Shown here: one piece after another, positions 15,934-24,163 of the stretch
Layout: every line of letters starts with the position of its first letter
How positions within the stretch are numbered: the first letter of the stretch is position 1
DNA from: Nocardia brasiliensis ATCC 700358
GTDB lineage: Bacteria > Actinomycetota > Actinomycetes > Mycobacteriales > Mycobacteriaceae
Direction: 5' to 3'
Assembly (NCBI RefSeq): GCF_000250675.2
Contig: NC_018681.1
Span: 2,852,001 to 2,916,000 of the forward strand
DNA length: 64,000 nt
Program-made: the position numbers and the translations under genes
Notes under the pieces: generated by a model
The model's input: only the letters and a program-made list of their open reading frames with translations
The model's database searches: none
What the model was told of the DNA's origin: nothing

Positions 15934-16836
15934 CTAAGCGGCGTGGCGAGCCACTCGGTCGAGCACGTCACGGACCGCTCGGACCACGGCGTCGGGACGG
16001 TCGAAGCACAGCCGGTGGTGGAAGGTGTCGGTGAGGATGCGCTGTTCTCCGTGCGAGACCGAGCGGACCAGGGCAGCGTCCATGCGGGTCTTGGCGGCGT
16101 TCACCTCCTCCCACGGCAACGGCTGGGCGGGATCGGTGCCCAGCACGGTCAGTGCGAGCACCGGGACGTCCGGCAGCGGCGGTCCGGCCCGCAGTTCGGT
16201 GGCGAGCCCGGTCAGCGCGGTGCGCTCGGCGAGGCCGAAGCGGAGCCATTCGTCGCTCGTCTTCGCCTCGAGCAGCGGGTCCCGCAGGTGGGCCGGGTAG
16301 TCGGCCAACAGCTCGGCGTTCATCTCGTGCACGGCCGGGCGCAACCGGTCGAGGTGCGCCGGGTCGGGTGCGGCTCGTTCGGTGGCGGCCAGACTCATTG
16401 CAGGCGGCATGAAGTCGTCCCAGTCGTGATGAAAGGCGTCCAGCCACACCAGTCCGGCGACCTCGTGCGGGAACAGCTGCGCGAATCGATACGCGTAGGC
16501 GCCGCCGAGCGAATGCGCCGCGAAAACGTAGGGGGCGGTGATGTTCTGGGCGCGCAGCAGTGCCCGCAGTTCGGTGGCCACCGCGGCCGCGGTGCGCGGC
16601 AGCGGCAGCGGGTCGCTGTAGCCGGTGCCGCCGCGGTCATACAGCACGGACGTGGTGAACCGCGAAACCTGTTGCTGCACCATGAAATAGTCCAACCCGA
16701 CCGCGCTGGCACCCGGCAGGAACACGACGGCCGGTCCGCCGCTGCCCGAGCGGTGCACGAAGAGGCGGTGGTCATCGATCTCTTGGAACTCGCCGATCGG
16801 CGGAGCGGGTCGGGTCGGGAAGGTGCGGTTGGTCAT
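15934..16836 (-). CDS. Alpha/beta hydrolase
   Basis: A 300-residue hydrolase. The oxyanion region is FLPGASAVGLDYF; the nucleophile elbow AAHSLGGAYAYRF places the catalytic Ser in HSLGG (about residue 118); the late acid/His are in the usual C-terminal third (SVSHGEQRIL). It starts MTNRTFPTRPAPP at 16836; the frame extends upstream through the promoter, but the -10 is only about 9 bases from this ATG, implying a leaderless transcript. It is the first gene of a hydrolase-MerR operon. The substrate is unknown; it may be an ester or lactone that induces the MerR protein. Confidence 0.83.
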   Translation of the reverse strand: MTNRTFPTRPAPPIGEFQEIDDHRLFVHRSGSGGPAVVFLPGASAVGLDYFMVQQQVSRFTTSVLYDRGGTGYSDPLPLPRTAAAVATELRALLRAQNITAPYVFAAHSLGGAYAYRFAQLFPHEVAGLVWLDAFHHDWDDFMPPAMSLAATERAAPDPAHLDRLRPAVHEMNAELLADYPAHLRDPLLEAKTSDEWLRFGLAERTALTGLATELRAGPPLPDVPVLALTVLGTDPAQPLPWEEVNAAKTRMDAALVRSVSHGEQRILTDTFHHRLCFDRPDAVVRAVRDVLDRVARHAA

Positions 16837-16844
16837 GGGCACCA

Positions 16845-16875
16845 GCCTGCAACCCTGACGTTGCGTCAGGGTCAA
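16845..16875 (-). promoter_or_regulatory. MerR-type promoter of the hydrolase operon
   Basis: On the minus strand, a -35 TTGACC (16870-16875) is followed after 19-20 bases by a weak -10 (GCAGGC or CAGGCT). The dyad CCTGAC-GTTGC-GTCAGG (16854-16870) fills the spacer. The half-sites are identical to those at 5273-5289 upstream of the other MerR gene. Confidence 0.65.
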
Positions 16876-16891
16876 GCCGGTCGCCGGTGCG

Positions 16892-17581
16892 TCAGTCGAC
16901 CGAGCGGTACGGCATGGCCGCGTCGAACACCGTCAACCAGTCGGCGCCCACCGCGCGATAGCCGAAAGCGGTGTTCAGCGCGGCGATCACGGCGGGCATA
17001 TGCGCGGCGCCGTACACGACGGCGATCACCTCGGCGCGGTCGTGCCGCTCGGTGTGCAGCTTCGTCAGCGCGGCGATCAGGGCCTTGTCACGGTCGTGCA
17101 GGAAGGTCTTGTTCATCAGCCGCAGACGTACCTCGGTGTTGTCGTAGACCTCGAACTTGTTGCGCAGCAACCAGCCTCGGCCGCCGAGCGCCATGACCGC
17201 CACGTAGTAGGGGGTCAGCAGAAGCATGTCGAGAAACGAAAGGAACGGCATCCGCTGTCTGCCACGGGATTTGCTCTCGGGCCAGACGACCGGCACGCCG
17301 AGCGCGGCATGGTCGATGTCCTGATACACCAGCGTGCGCGCCGCACGTTGAAAGGTCATGCGCATGGCCAGGATGATCGCGCGACCGGTGGAACTGGGTG
17401 TATCGGCGCCCTCGGACACGATCACATCGCAGGCGCGCAGCTGCTCGGCTACCGCCTGATAGAACTCGCGCCGGCCGATATGCACCATCGGAAACAGCCG
17501 AATGGTCAACGGATTTCCCCGCACCCGCAGATCGATGACCGCAGACCGCAGCCCGAAAACGCTGAATTCGGTGATCTGCAC
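16892..17581 (-). CDS. TraB/GumN-like (Tiki superfamily) protein
   Basis: A 229-residue protein. The N-terminal strand and loop FPMVHIGRREFYQAVAEQL contain the HxG/GxxxF pattern of the TraB/PrgY/GumN (Tiki) family, with the second conserved element VVYGAAHMPAVIAAL (GxxH) about 45 residues from the end. These two His-containing motifs form the putative metal site. A hydrophobic segment (LDMLLLTPYYVAVMALGG) sits in the middle. The GTG at 17581 is preferred (GGGGAGG upstream). The function may be proteolytic or regulatory; there is no operon context. Confidence 0.68.
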   Translation of the reverse strand: MQITEFSVFGLRSAVIDLRVRGNPLTIRLFPMVHIGRREFYQAVAEQLRACDVIVSEGADTPSSTGRAIILAMRMTFQRAARTLVYQDIDHAALGVPVVWPESKSRGRQRMPFLSFLDMLLLTPYYVAVMALGGRGWLLRNKFEVYDNTEVRLRLMNKTFLHDRDKALIAALTKLHTERHDRAEVIAVVYGAAHMPAVIAALNTAFGYRAVGADWLTVFDAAMPYRSVD

Positions 17582-17805
17582 CGCCACCTCCCCGCATCCG
17601 CAGCGGACCCACACGCTCCAGACCCCCAAGCCTACGTCGCCCCCAAACCTCCCCTCGTGCCCTCGATTCCAGTGGCACGGGAGCACCGGGGGTTGCGCCG
17701 GTCAGGTTCTTCCAACTATGTCGACAGGGCGTGGCAAGCACGTTCCGTGCTGAACCGTTGTGGTGGCGCGGCGCGGGGCGGGGGGCCGGTGGCCGGTGGG
17801 GAGGT

Positions 17806-18735
17806 TCAGGGGGCGTAGAAGGGCACTACGGTGCAGGGTGGGGTGACGGGGTGGGTGGGGTCCAGGGCGTTGTGGACCAGGGCTACCGCGGTGGGGGAGT
17901 ACGGCTGGGCGAAATGGGTGGAGAAATCTGTGGGGCAGACCTCGTTGATCCAGACGGTCCTGGTGTTCGGGACACCGGCAGGGTTCGCCATGCCGCCCAG
18001 CGTGCTCAGGTTCATCTCGTCGGCGATATCGGTGATCTGGGTGTATTCGATGTGCGGCTGAATCACCGTGGCCTGCTCGACCACCCACGGGTCGGCGATG
18101 GTCAGCAGGCCGGGCCAGACCACGCCGTTGCGGACGATGGCGTCATAGAGTGCCCGGGGCACGATCTCGGTGAGCGGTCGCATGATGTCGACCGGTCCGA
18201 GGATCTGCCACGGCGAGGAGATCAGCACCATCTGATCGACCTTGTCCGCGCCGCCCAGCGCGTTGATGTAGTAGCGCCCGACCAGCCCGCCCTGCGAATG
18301 TCCCACCAGATCAACCTTTTTCGCGCCGGTGGCGGCGAGCACCCGGTCCACCACGCCCACGATGGCCGGCGCGGACAGTGCGATGGGATCGACGCCCGGG
18401 ACGCCCGGCGGGAACCGGTACATATCGCGGCCGTAGTTGAACGTGAACACGCAGTACCCCTGGTTGTGCAGGTACGGCGCCAGCGCGGTCCAGTTGACGG
18501 CGTCGGTGAGGAACGTCGAGGTGATGAGGACGACCGGGTCGGGATGTTCGGGCGCGGGCGTGCAGCCGTAGTCGTTGGCGCCGGGCACCGGACCGTTGAA
18601 ATCGGTCAGGGCGACGCGCACCATTTCGCCGTTGCCGTAGGGGACCGGCAGTTGATCGGCGTGCGCGGGTGCGCCCGCCGACCCGATCAGCCCACAGGCC
18701 ATCAGCGCTGTCGCCACTTTGCGCACCAGGGTCAT
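17806..18735 (-). CDS. Secreted lipase/esterase
   Basis: A 309-residue exported enzyme. The signal peptide VRKVATALMACGLIGSAGAPAHA is cleaved after AHA (about residue 26; length given only as landmark). The mature alpha/beta hydrolase has the nucleophile elbow VDLVGHSQGGLVGRYY (GHSQG) near residue 145, and four or more cysteines (YGCTP, VCPTD, PPCTV) that suggest disulfides, as in extracellular actinobacterial lipases. It probably hydrolyses lipid esters outside the cell. The ATG at 18735 is clear. Confidence 0.82.
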   Translation of the reverse strand: MTLVRKVATALMACGLIGSAGAPAHADQLPVPYGNGEMVRVALTDFNGPVPGANDYGCTPAPEHPDPVVLITSTFLTDAVNWTALAPYLHNQGYCVFTFNYGRDMYRFPPGVPGVDPIALSAPAIVGVVDRVLAATGAKKVDLVGHSQGGLVGRYYINALGGADKVDQMVLISSPWQILGPVDIMRPLTEIVPRALYDAIVRNGVVWPGLLTIADPWVVEQATVIQPHIEYTQITDIADEMNLSTLGGMANPAGVPNTRTVWINEVCPTDFSTHFAQPYSPTAVALVHNALDPTHPVTPPCTVVPFYAP

Positions 18736-19005
18736 CGTTGTCCTCGATCTGTTCGCCGATCCCGGAATGCTCGATCACGGACGAACTTCTGTCTCAGACA
18801 GGGAGCGAGCGGGCTCAGATTAAGGTGGCGACCGTCACAGTGTCAACCGCCTCGGCGCAATGTGAGGCGAGTCTGTGTCGCTCTCGCCGCGCCAGTAAAG
18901 GAATCACGGTGAGCGCGACCGGTCCGCTCCGCGGTGCTGCTGCCTATCGTGGGCCATGCCACATATAAGCAGCAGCCGTGCATACCTAGCGCAGGGGATC
19001 GACCG

Positions 19006-19500
19006 ATGACCGTGACCGACGAGTATCTGCAGAACAACGCCGTCTACGCGAGCACCTTCACCGGACCGCTGCCGTTGCCGCCCGCCAAGCACGTCGCGGT
19101 GGTCGCGTGCATGGACGCCAGACTGAATGTCTATGGCGCGCTGGGCATCCAGGAGGGCGAGTCGCATGTGATCCGGAACGCGGGCGGCGTCATCACCGCC
19201 GACGAGATCCGCTCGCTCGCGATCAGTCAGCGCTTGCTCGGCACCCGCGAGATCATCCTGATCCACCACACCGACTGCGGCATGCTGACTTTCACCGACG
19301 AGGACTTCAAGGCCTCGATCCAGCAGGACACCGGCATCAAGCCCGAATGGGCGGCCGAGGCGTTCGGTGATCTGGAAACAGATGTGCGCCAATCGATCGC
19401 GCGCATCGTCGCGAGTCCGTTCGTCGTACACAAGGATGCCATTCGCGGTTTCATCTTCGACGTCGCGACGGGCAAGTTGAACGAGGTGCTCGCCGACTGA
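19006..19500 (+). CDS. Beta-class carbonic anhydrase
   Basis: A 164-residue zinc enzyme interconverting CO2 and bicarbonate. Zinc ligands are visible as Cys35 (VACMDAR, with the Asp37/Arg39 dyad), His88 and Cys91 (HHTDCG). The short form resembles M. tuberculosis Rv1284. The ATG at 19006 follows CAGGGGAT; the longer upstream frame is not conserved. A textbook terminator follows at 19522. It is cytosolic and monocistronic. Confidence 0.9.
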   Translation: MTVTDEYLQNNAVYASTFTGPLPLPPAKHVAVVACMDARLNVYGALGIQEGESHVIRNAGGVITADEIRSLAISQRLLGTREIILIHHTDCGMLTFTDEDFKASIQQDTGIKPEWAAEAFGDLETDVRQSIARIVASPFVVHKDAIRGFIFDVATGKLNEVLAD

Positions 19501-19521
19501 CGCGGCCGCGCGCCGCACGAG

Positions 19522-19547
19522 ATCCGGGCCGCAGTGCCCGGATTTTT
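19522..19547 (+). terminator. Rho-independent terminator after carbonic anhydrase
   Basis: A perfect stem ATCCGGGC and GCCCGGAT with loop CGCAGT, followed by TTTTT. It lies 21 bases past the carbonic anhydrase stop. The stretch 19548-19828 holds no gene that I can support. Confidence 0.85.
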
Positions 19548-19828
19548 CGTTGTCGCCACGCGCGACACGACACGCCGCCGAAGGTGTCTGCTGCGTGACG
19601 GGCCGGCGAACATGAGCCGCGTCGCACCCGGTTATCCGGCGTGGCGGCGCGGAACACGCCTGAGCTGCGTGAACGCTACCGGCGGGTAGACAAAACGGGC
19701 GCCGAATATGGTTGCGATCGCGCCGCGATGTCCCTATCCTCGATCGCGTGCCGAATCCCGCCGACCGCCACAGCGCAGCGCTCAACGTCGCAGACCGCGA
19801 CAGCGCCGTGCTAATTCCGCTCACCGCG

Positions 19829-19879
19829 ATGGTGGCGCGGCGGCGACTTCTCGTAGTACCCCGCCGTAGCGGGGTCTGA
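19829..19879 (+). CDS. Leader peptide with Leu-Leu-Val-Val codons
   Basis: A 16-codon frame, ATG to TGA, reading MVARRRLLVVPRRSGV. The run of two Leu and two Val codons, followed by a hairpin that overlaps the last codons and by a competing downstream pairing, is the layout of an amino-acid attenuator. It lies 96 bases upstream of a LeuA allosteric-domain gene. Leader peptides and a conserved LEU pseudoknot are known in front of actinobacterial ilvB and leuA genes; whether this is the same element was not tested. Confidence 0.65.
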   Translation: MVARRRLLVVPRRSGV

Positions 19880-19899
19880 TTCGGACCGGCCCCCTCGCT
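19859..19899 (+). promoter_or_regulatory. Attenuator-like alternative hairpins
   Basis: Hairpin 1 is CCCCGC-CGTA-GCGGGG (19859-19874), overlapping the final leader-peptide codons. Its 3' half AGCGGGG (19868-19874) can instead pair with CCCC-T-CGCT (19891-19899), seven pairs with one bulged T. Ribosome position on the Leu/Val codons would decide which forms. No U tract follows, so control could be on translation or an actinobacterial-type terminator. Confidence 0.5.
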
Positions 19900-19975
19900 G
19901 CGGGCTGAAGACTTTTACTTGCTGGTCCCCTCTGTCAACTGAGCCACGACATTCTTCGGGAAGACCTAACTTTCA

Positions 19976-20410
19976 ATGACCATTCTCACGCTTGATACAG
20001 ACACGTTCCAGTCCGCCGCGCCCAGGGGTCTGCGCGCCGAAAGCATCGGCCTCACCCCGGCGCAATTCCACGATCGCTACTGCGAGCACACCGGGCCGAT
20101 CCGGCTCGGCGACTGGTCGCCCGCGGGCAGCAGGGGCGCGGAATTCACTGCGACACTGGAGTTCTCCGACCACCTGCGCACCGTCATCGCCTCCGGCAGC
20201 CCGGTCGCGGCGATGACCTCGGCCCTCTACGAGGAGGGCTACCCGGTCGAGATCCTGCAGTTCCATCAGCGGCGCACCCCGGAGGGCACCGCGACCTTCG
20301 TGCAGTGCGAATACAACGGTCGGCGCGGCTGGAGCGCGGCTCTGGCCGACGACGGCGCCGAGTCGACGGTGCGCGCGATGATCGCGGGCGTCAACCTGCT
20401 CGGTCACTGA
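19976..20410 (+). CDS. Stand-alone LeuA allosteric (regulatory) domain protein
   Basis: A 144-residue protein without a catalytic TIM barrel. From about residue 55 it follows the C-terminal LeuA dimerisation/leucine-binding domain: a GSPVAAMTSALYEEGYPVEI stretch (compare GxGP-AA---AL---G--V), then FHQRR, then a second half-repeat FVQCEYNGRRGWSAALADDG and STVRAMIAGVNLL. In full-length 2-isopropylmalate synthase this domain binds leucine for feedback inhibition. Here it could be a free leucine sensor or a regulatory subunit. The ATG at 19976 has GGGAAGA upstream. It is preceded by a leader peptide with Leu/Val codons and ended by an 18-bp terminator. Confidence 0.72.
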   Translation: MTILTLDTDTFQSAAPRGLRAESIGLTPAQFHDRYCEHTGPIRLGDWSPAGSRGAEFTATLEFSDHLRTVIASGSPVAAMTSALYEEGYPVEILQFHQRRTPEGTATFVQCEYNGRRGWSAALADDGAESTVRAMIAGVNLLGH

Positions 20411-20423
20411 CCCTTACCGGCAA

Positions 20424-20463
20424 GAACAGGGCCGTCCCTCCGCGGGGAGGGACGGCCCTGTTC
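20424..20463. terminator. Bidirectional terminator
   Basis: An 18-bp perfect stem (GAACAGGGCCGTCCCTCC and its complement) with loop GCGG, between the convergent LeuA-domain and thioredoxin genes. It can serve both strands. Confidence 0.88.
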
Positions 20464-20482
20464 GGTCGGCGGTTCGTGCGAA

Positions 20483-20857
20483 TTACTGCTCCGCACCGGC
20501 CTGCTGCTCGGCGAGTTGCTTGCGCACCTCGTCCATGTCGAGACCCTTCACCTGAGTGACCAGGTCTTCGAGCGCGGCGGGCGGCAGTGCGCCGGGCTGG
20601 GCGAACACGAGCACGCCCTCGCGGAAGGCCATGATGGTCGGGATCGAGCGAATGTTCGCGGCGGCCGCGAGCCCCTGCTCGGACTCGGTGTCGACCTTGC
20701 CGTGTACGACATCGCTGTGCTTCTCGGACGAGGCCTCGAAGGTGGGCGCGAAGCTCTTGCACGGGCCGCACCACTCAGCCCAGAAATCGACGAGTACCAC
20801 GTCGTTTCCGGCGACTACCTCTTCGAAATTCTGTTGGGTCAGCGTCTGGGTGGCCAT
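20483..20857 (-). CDS. trxA: Thioredoxin
   Basis: A 124-residue cytosolic thioredoxin. The active site is FWAEWCGPCKSF with Cys30 and Cys33, and the cis-Pro loop is SIPTIMAF (about residues 72-79). It reduces protein disulfides using electrons from thioredoxin reductase. The C-terminal extension (GLDMDEVRKQLAEQQAGAEQ) is slightly longer than in E. coli TrxA. The ATG at 20857 gives MATQTLTQQNF. It is convergent with the LeuA-domain gene and divergent from the dehydrogenase at 21062. Confidence 0.92.
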   Translation of the reverse strand: MATQTLTQQNFEEVVAGNDVVLVDFWAEWCGPCKSFAPTFEASSEKHSDVVHGKVDTESEQGLAAAANIRSIPTIMAFREGVLVFAQPGALPPAALEDLVTQVKGLDMDEVRKQLAEQQAGAEQ

Positions 20858-21061
20858 GACGTCCTCTCATTCGGTATGTCGGCTATAACGCCGACCGTTG
20901 CTCTAATCTTCCATGGGCTGCACGGACGCCCACCCCTAATCGCCGTCCTCTCGCCGGATACCCACGTCCGTCGCCGCGAAATCACGGCGGCAGTGCGCGT
21001 GGGTCGCCGCAGGTGGTGGGGCGGTGCGCGGACCCGCGCCGGGCGAGACGAGGATGAGACG

Positions 21062-22156
21062 GTGACGGATCGAACCAACGGGCCGGTACGGCTCGGACTG
21101 ATCGACGGTGACGGCATCGGACCGGAAGTGGTGCGGGCTGCCCGGCAGGTCGTCGACGAGGCCGTGGCGGCGGCGGGCGCGCCGCCGATCGAATGGGTGC
21201 CGCTGCTCATGGGGCATCGGGCGATCGAGGAATACGGTGACCCGCTGCCGCCGCAGACCCTCGACGCGCTGGCCGAGGTCGACGCCTGGATTCTCGGCCC
21301 GCACGACAACGCGTCCTATCCGCAGCACCATCGCGCGGCGCCGGGCGGGGCGATTCGGAAACGGTTCGGGCTGTACGCCAATATCCGGCCGGCTCGCGCG
21401 TTCACCGGGGTCCGCGCGCTCGCGCCCGCCATCGACCTGGTGATCGTCCGGGAGAACAGTGAAGGTTTCTACGCCGATCGCAATATGTTCGCCGGATCGG
21501 GGGAGTTCCGCGCCACCGAGGATGTCGCCATGGCGGTCGGCGTGGTGACCCGGCAGGCGTGTGAGCGGATTGCGCACGAGGCTCTCCGGCTCGCCGCGAC
21601 GCGGCGCAAACGACTGACCATTGTGCACAAGGCGAACGTGTTGCCGATGACCATGGGGCTGTTCCGCGATGTGTGCTATGAAATTGCCCACGCCTATCCG
21701 GGGGTCGAGGTCGACGACGAACACGTCGACGCGACGGCCGCGCATCTGGTGCGCGCCGCCGCCGATTACGACGTGCTGGTGACCGAGAATCTCTTCGGTG
21801 ACATCCTGTCCGACCTCGCCGGAGAGCTCAGCGGATCGCTCGGTCTGGCCGCTTCGCTGAACTGCTCGGCCACGCACGCGATGGCGCAGGCGGTGCACGG
21901 CGCGGCGCCCGCGCTGGCCGGGCACAACCGCGCGAATCCGGCGGCGCTGCAACTGTCGGCGGCAATGCTGTTGCGCTGGTTGGGAACTCAGGACCGTGAC
22001 GGCCATAACAGCGGCGCGCTGCGACAGGCCGCTGAGCGGGTGGAACGCGCCGTCGCCGCCACCTTCGAGGCCGGCATCGCCACCGCCGACCTGGGCGGAC
22101 TGGCCTCGACGAGCGAGTTCACCGAACAGGTTTGTGCTAGGGTCCACCGCCGGTAG
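21062..22156 (+). CDS. Isocitrate/isopropylmalate dehydrogenase family enzyme
   Basis: A 364-residue beta-decarboxylating 2-hydroxyacid dehydrogenase. The N-terminal LIDGDGIGPEVVRAA is canonical. The catalytic Tyr is in RENSEGFYADRN, the Lys in IVHKANVLP, and the metal-binding Asps in ENLFGDILSDLAGELSGSLG. The substrate loop RKRFGLYANIRPARAF and ENSEGFY are closer to homoisocitrate, tartrate or methyltartronate-like members than to textbook LeuB (inference). It uses NAD(P) in the cytosol. The start is the GTG at 21062 (GAGG upstream). It lies 650 bases from the LeuA-domain gene, which hints at a shared 2-oxoacid theme, but thioredoxin intervenes on the other strand. Confidence 0.8.
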   Translation: MTDRTNGPVRLGLIDGDGIGPEVVRAARQVVDEAVAAAGAPPIEWVPLLMGHRAIEEYGDPLPPQTLDALAEVDAWILGPHDNASYPQHHRAAPGGAIRKRFGLYANIRPARAFTGVRALAPAIDLVIVRENSEGFYADRNMFAGSGEFRATEDVAMAVGVVTRQACERIAHEALRLAATRRKRLTIVHKANVLPMTMGLFRDVCYEIAHAYPGVEVDDEHVDATAAHLVRAAADYDVLVTENLFGDILSDLAGELSGSLGLAASLNCSATHAMAQAVHGAAPALAGHNRANPAALQLSAAMLLRWLGTQDRDGHNSGALRQAAERVERAVAATFEAGIATADLGGLASTSEFTEQVCARVHRR

Positions 22157-22296
22157 TCATGGTGTTGTAGCTCGGAGTGTTCAGCACGGAACGGATCAAT
22201 CTTCCGTTACTGTCCAGCACGAAGCGTCTCGGTCGCTTAGATTGCCAACGGGTGGTGACACCCGGGTTTCTTGAATCCGAAATGTGGAGGGCTGCT

Positions 22297-23199
22297 GTGT
22301 CTGTTCGATCGGTTCTTGGCAGGCGCGCCCTGCAGGCGATGTGTGTACTCGCAGGAGGCGCACTGTTGCTGACGGGCTGTAGTAATACCGAAGACTCCGG
22401 ACCCGCCGTCGACAAGGTGAAGGTCGACAAGGTCGACTCGATCGCGGCGCAGCTCCCCGACAAGATCAAGCAGTCCGGCAAGCTCGTCGTCGGCGTGAAC
22501 ATTCCGTATCAGCCGAACGAGTACAAGGATCCGAGCGGCAAGATCGTCGGCTACGACGTCGACCTGATGGACGCCGTCGCCGCCACGCTGGGCGTGCGGG
22601 CCGAGTACCTCGAGTCCGCCTTCGAGAAGATCATTCCGACCATTCAGGCCGGCACCTACGACGTGGGCATGTCGTCGATCACCGACACCAAGGAGCGCGA
22701 GCAGCAGGTCGACTTCACGACCTACTTCAACGTGCGCACCCAGTGGGCCCAGCAAAAGGGCAAGCCGATCGATCCGGACAACGCCTGCGGCAAGAAGGTC
22801 GCCGTGCAGGCCACCACCATTCAGGACACCGACGAACTCCCGGCCAAGAGCAAGAAGTGCGTCGAGGAGGGTAAGCCCGCGATCGACATCAAGTCGTTCG
22901 AGGAGCAGAGCGCCGCGACCAACGCGCTGGTGCTCGGCCAGGTCGACGGCATGGCCGCGGACCTGCCGGTGACGGTGTACGCGATCCAGAAGAGCGACGG
23001 CAAGATCGAGATCTCCGGCACGGCGTACGGCGAGGCCCTCTACGGCTGGGCGGTCGCGAAGGGTTCGCCGCTGGCCGGCGTGCTGCAGAAGGCCGTGCAG
23101 AGCCTGATCGACAACGGCAAGTACCTCGAGATCGCCAAGAACTGGGGCGTCGAGCAGGGCGCGATCACCAAGTCGGTCGTCAACGGCGCCGCGAGCTGA
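22297..23199 (+). CDS. Polar amino acid ABC transporter, substrate-binding lipoprotein
   Basis: A 300-residue family 3 solute-binding protein. The lipobox LLLTGCSN puts the acylated Cys near residue 27. The mature part begins with a binding-lobe strand GKLVVGVNIPYQPNEY, followed by IVGYDVDLMDAVAATLGVRA and MSSITDTKEREQQVDF, all typical of glutamate/glutamine/cystine binders. The GTG at 22297 has GGAGG 6 bases upstream; an ATG at 22282 is in frame. It is the first gene of a three-gene operon with permease and ATPase. Confidence 0.88.
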   Translation: MSVRSVLGRRALQAMCVLAGGALLLTGCSNTEDSGPAVDKVKVDKVDSIAAQLPDKIKQSGKLVVGVNIPYQPNEYKDPSGKIVGYDVDLMDAVAATLGVRAEYLESAFEKIIPTIQAGTYDVGMSSITDTKEREQQVDFTTYFNVRTQWAQQKGKPIDPDNACGKKVAVQATTIQDTDELPAKSKKCVEEGKPAIDIKSFEEQSAATNALVLGQVDGMAADLPVTVYAIQKSDGKIEISGTAYGEALYGWAVAKGSPLAGVLQKAVQSLIDNGKYLEIAKNWGVEQGAITKSVVNGAAS

Positions 23200-23203
23200 C
23201 CCG

Positions 23204-24163
23204 ATGAGTTCGAACGAAACCATGCCGGTGCCCGGCGATCCCGGGCCCGGCGCGGCAGCGGGCACCATGGAACCGGAGCCGATCAAAGCGGTTCCGCTAC
23301 GCAGACCCGGCCGGTGGATCGCCGCCGCGGTCATCCTGGTGCTGGTCGGATTGTTCGTCTACGGTGCCGCGACGAACGAGGCGTATCAATGGTCGACCTA
23401 CCGTAAGTACCTGTTCGACAGCCGGATCGTGCAGGGCGCGGTCGTCACCCTCGAACTGACCGTGCTCGCCATGGCGATCGCCGTCCTGCTGGGCACGCTG
23501 CTCGCGGTGATGCGGCTCTCGCCCAACCCGGTGCTGCGTTCGGCGGCCTGGGTGTACCTCTGGATCTTCCGCGGCACACCGGTTTTCGTGCAGTTGGTGT
23601 TCTGGGGCCTGTTCCCCTCGCTGTACAAGACGATCGTGCTCGGGGTGCCGTGGGGGCCGCACCTGTTCGAGTTGAACGTGCAGAACATGCAGGCCGCCTT
23701 CACCTTCGCGGTGATCGGCCTGGGCCTCAACGAGGCCGCCTACATGGCCGAAATCGTCCGCGCCGGCATCAATTCCGTCGGCGAGGGCCAGCGCGAGGCC
23801 TCGATCGCGCTGGGCATGTCGTGGAGCCAGACCATGCGCCGGACGGTGCTGCCGCAGGCGATGCGGGTGATCATCCCGCCGACCGGCAACGAGCTCATCG
23901 GCATGCTGAAGACCACCTCGCTGGTCACGGCGTTGCCGCTGAGTACCGACCTCTACGGCCGGGCCCGCGAGATCTACGGCGTGAACTTTCAGCCGATTCC
24001 GCTGCTGCTGGTCACTGCCACCTGGTACCTCGCGATCACCAGCGTGCTGATGGTCGGTCAGTTCTACCTGGAGCGCTACTACTCGCGCGGCTTGTCCCGC
24101 CAGCTCACCGGTAAGCAGTTGCAGGAGCTGGCCGACGCCCAGACGATTGTGAAGGCGAAATGA
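23204..24163 (+). CDS. Polar amino acid ABC transporter, permease
   Basis: A 319-residue HisM/GlnP-type permease. A Pro-rich cytosolic start is followed by five or six transmembrane helices; VVTLELTVLAMAIAVLLGTL opens the permease domain, and the EAA loop is EGQREASIALGMSWSQTMRR (about residues 202-221), which docks the ATPase. It lies 4 bases after the binding-protein stop and overlaps the ATPase start by 4 bases (ATGA). A single permease gene implies a homodimer. Confidence 0.9.
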   Translation: MSSNETMPVPGDPGPGAAAGTMEPEPIKAVPLRRPGRWIAAAVILVLVGLFVYGAATNEAYQWSTYRKYLFDSRIVQGAVVTLELTVLAMAIAVLLGTLLAVMRLSPNPVLRSAAWVYLWIFRGTPVFVQLVFWGLFPSLYKTIVLGVPWGPHLFELNVQNMQAAFTFAVIGLGLNEAAYMAEIVRAGINSVGEGQREASIALGMSWSQTMRRTVLPQAMRVIIPPTGNELIGMLKTTSLVTALPLSTDLYGRAREIYGVNFQPIPLLLVTATWYLAITSVLMVGQFYLERYYSRGLSRQLTGKQLQELADAQTIVKAK

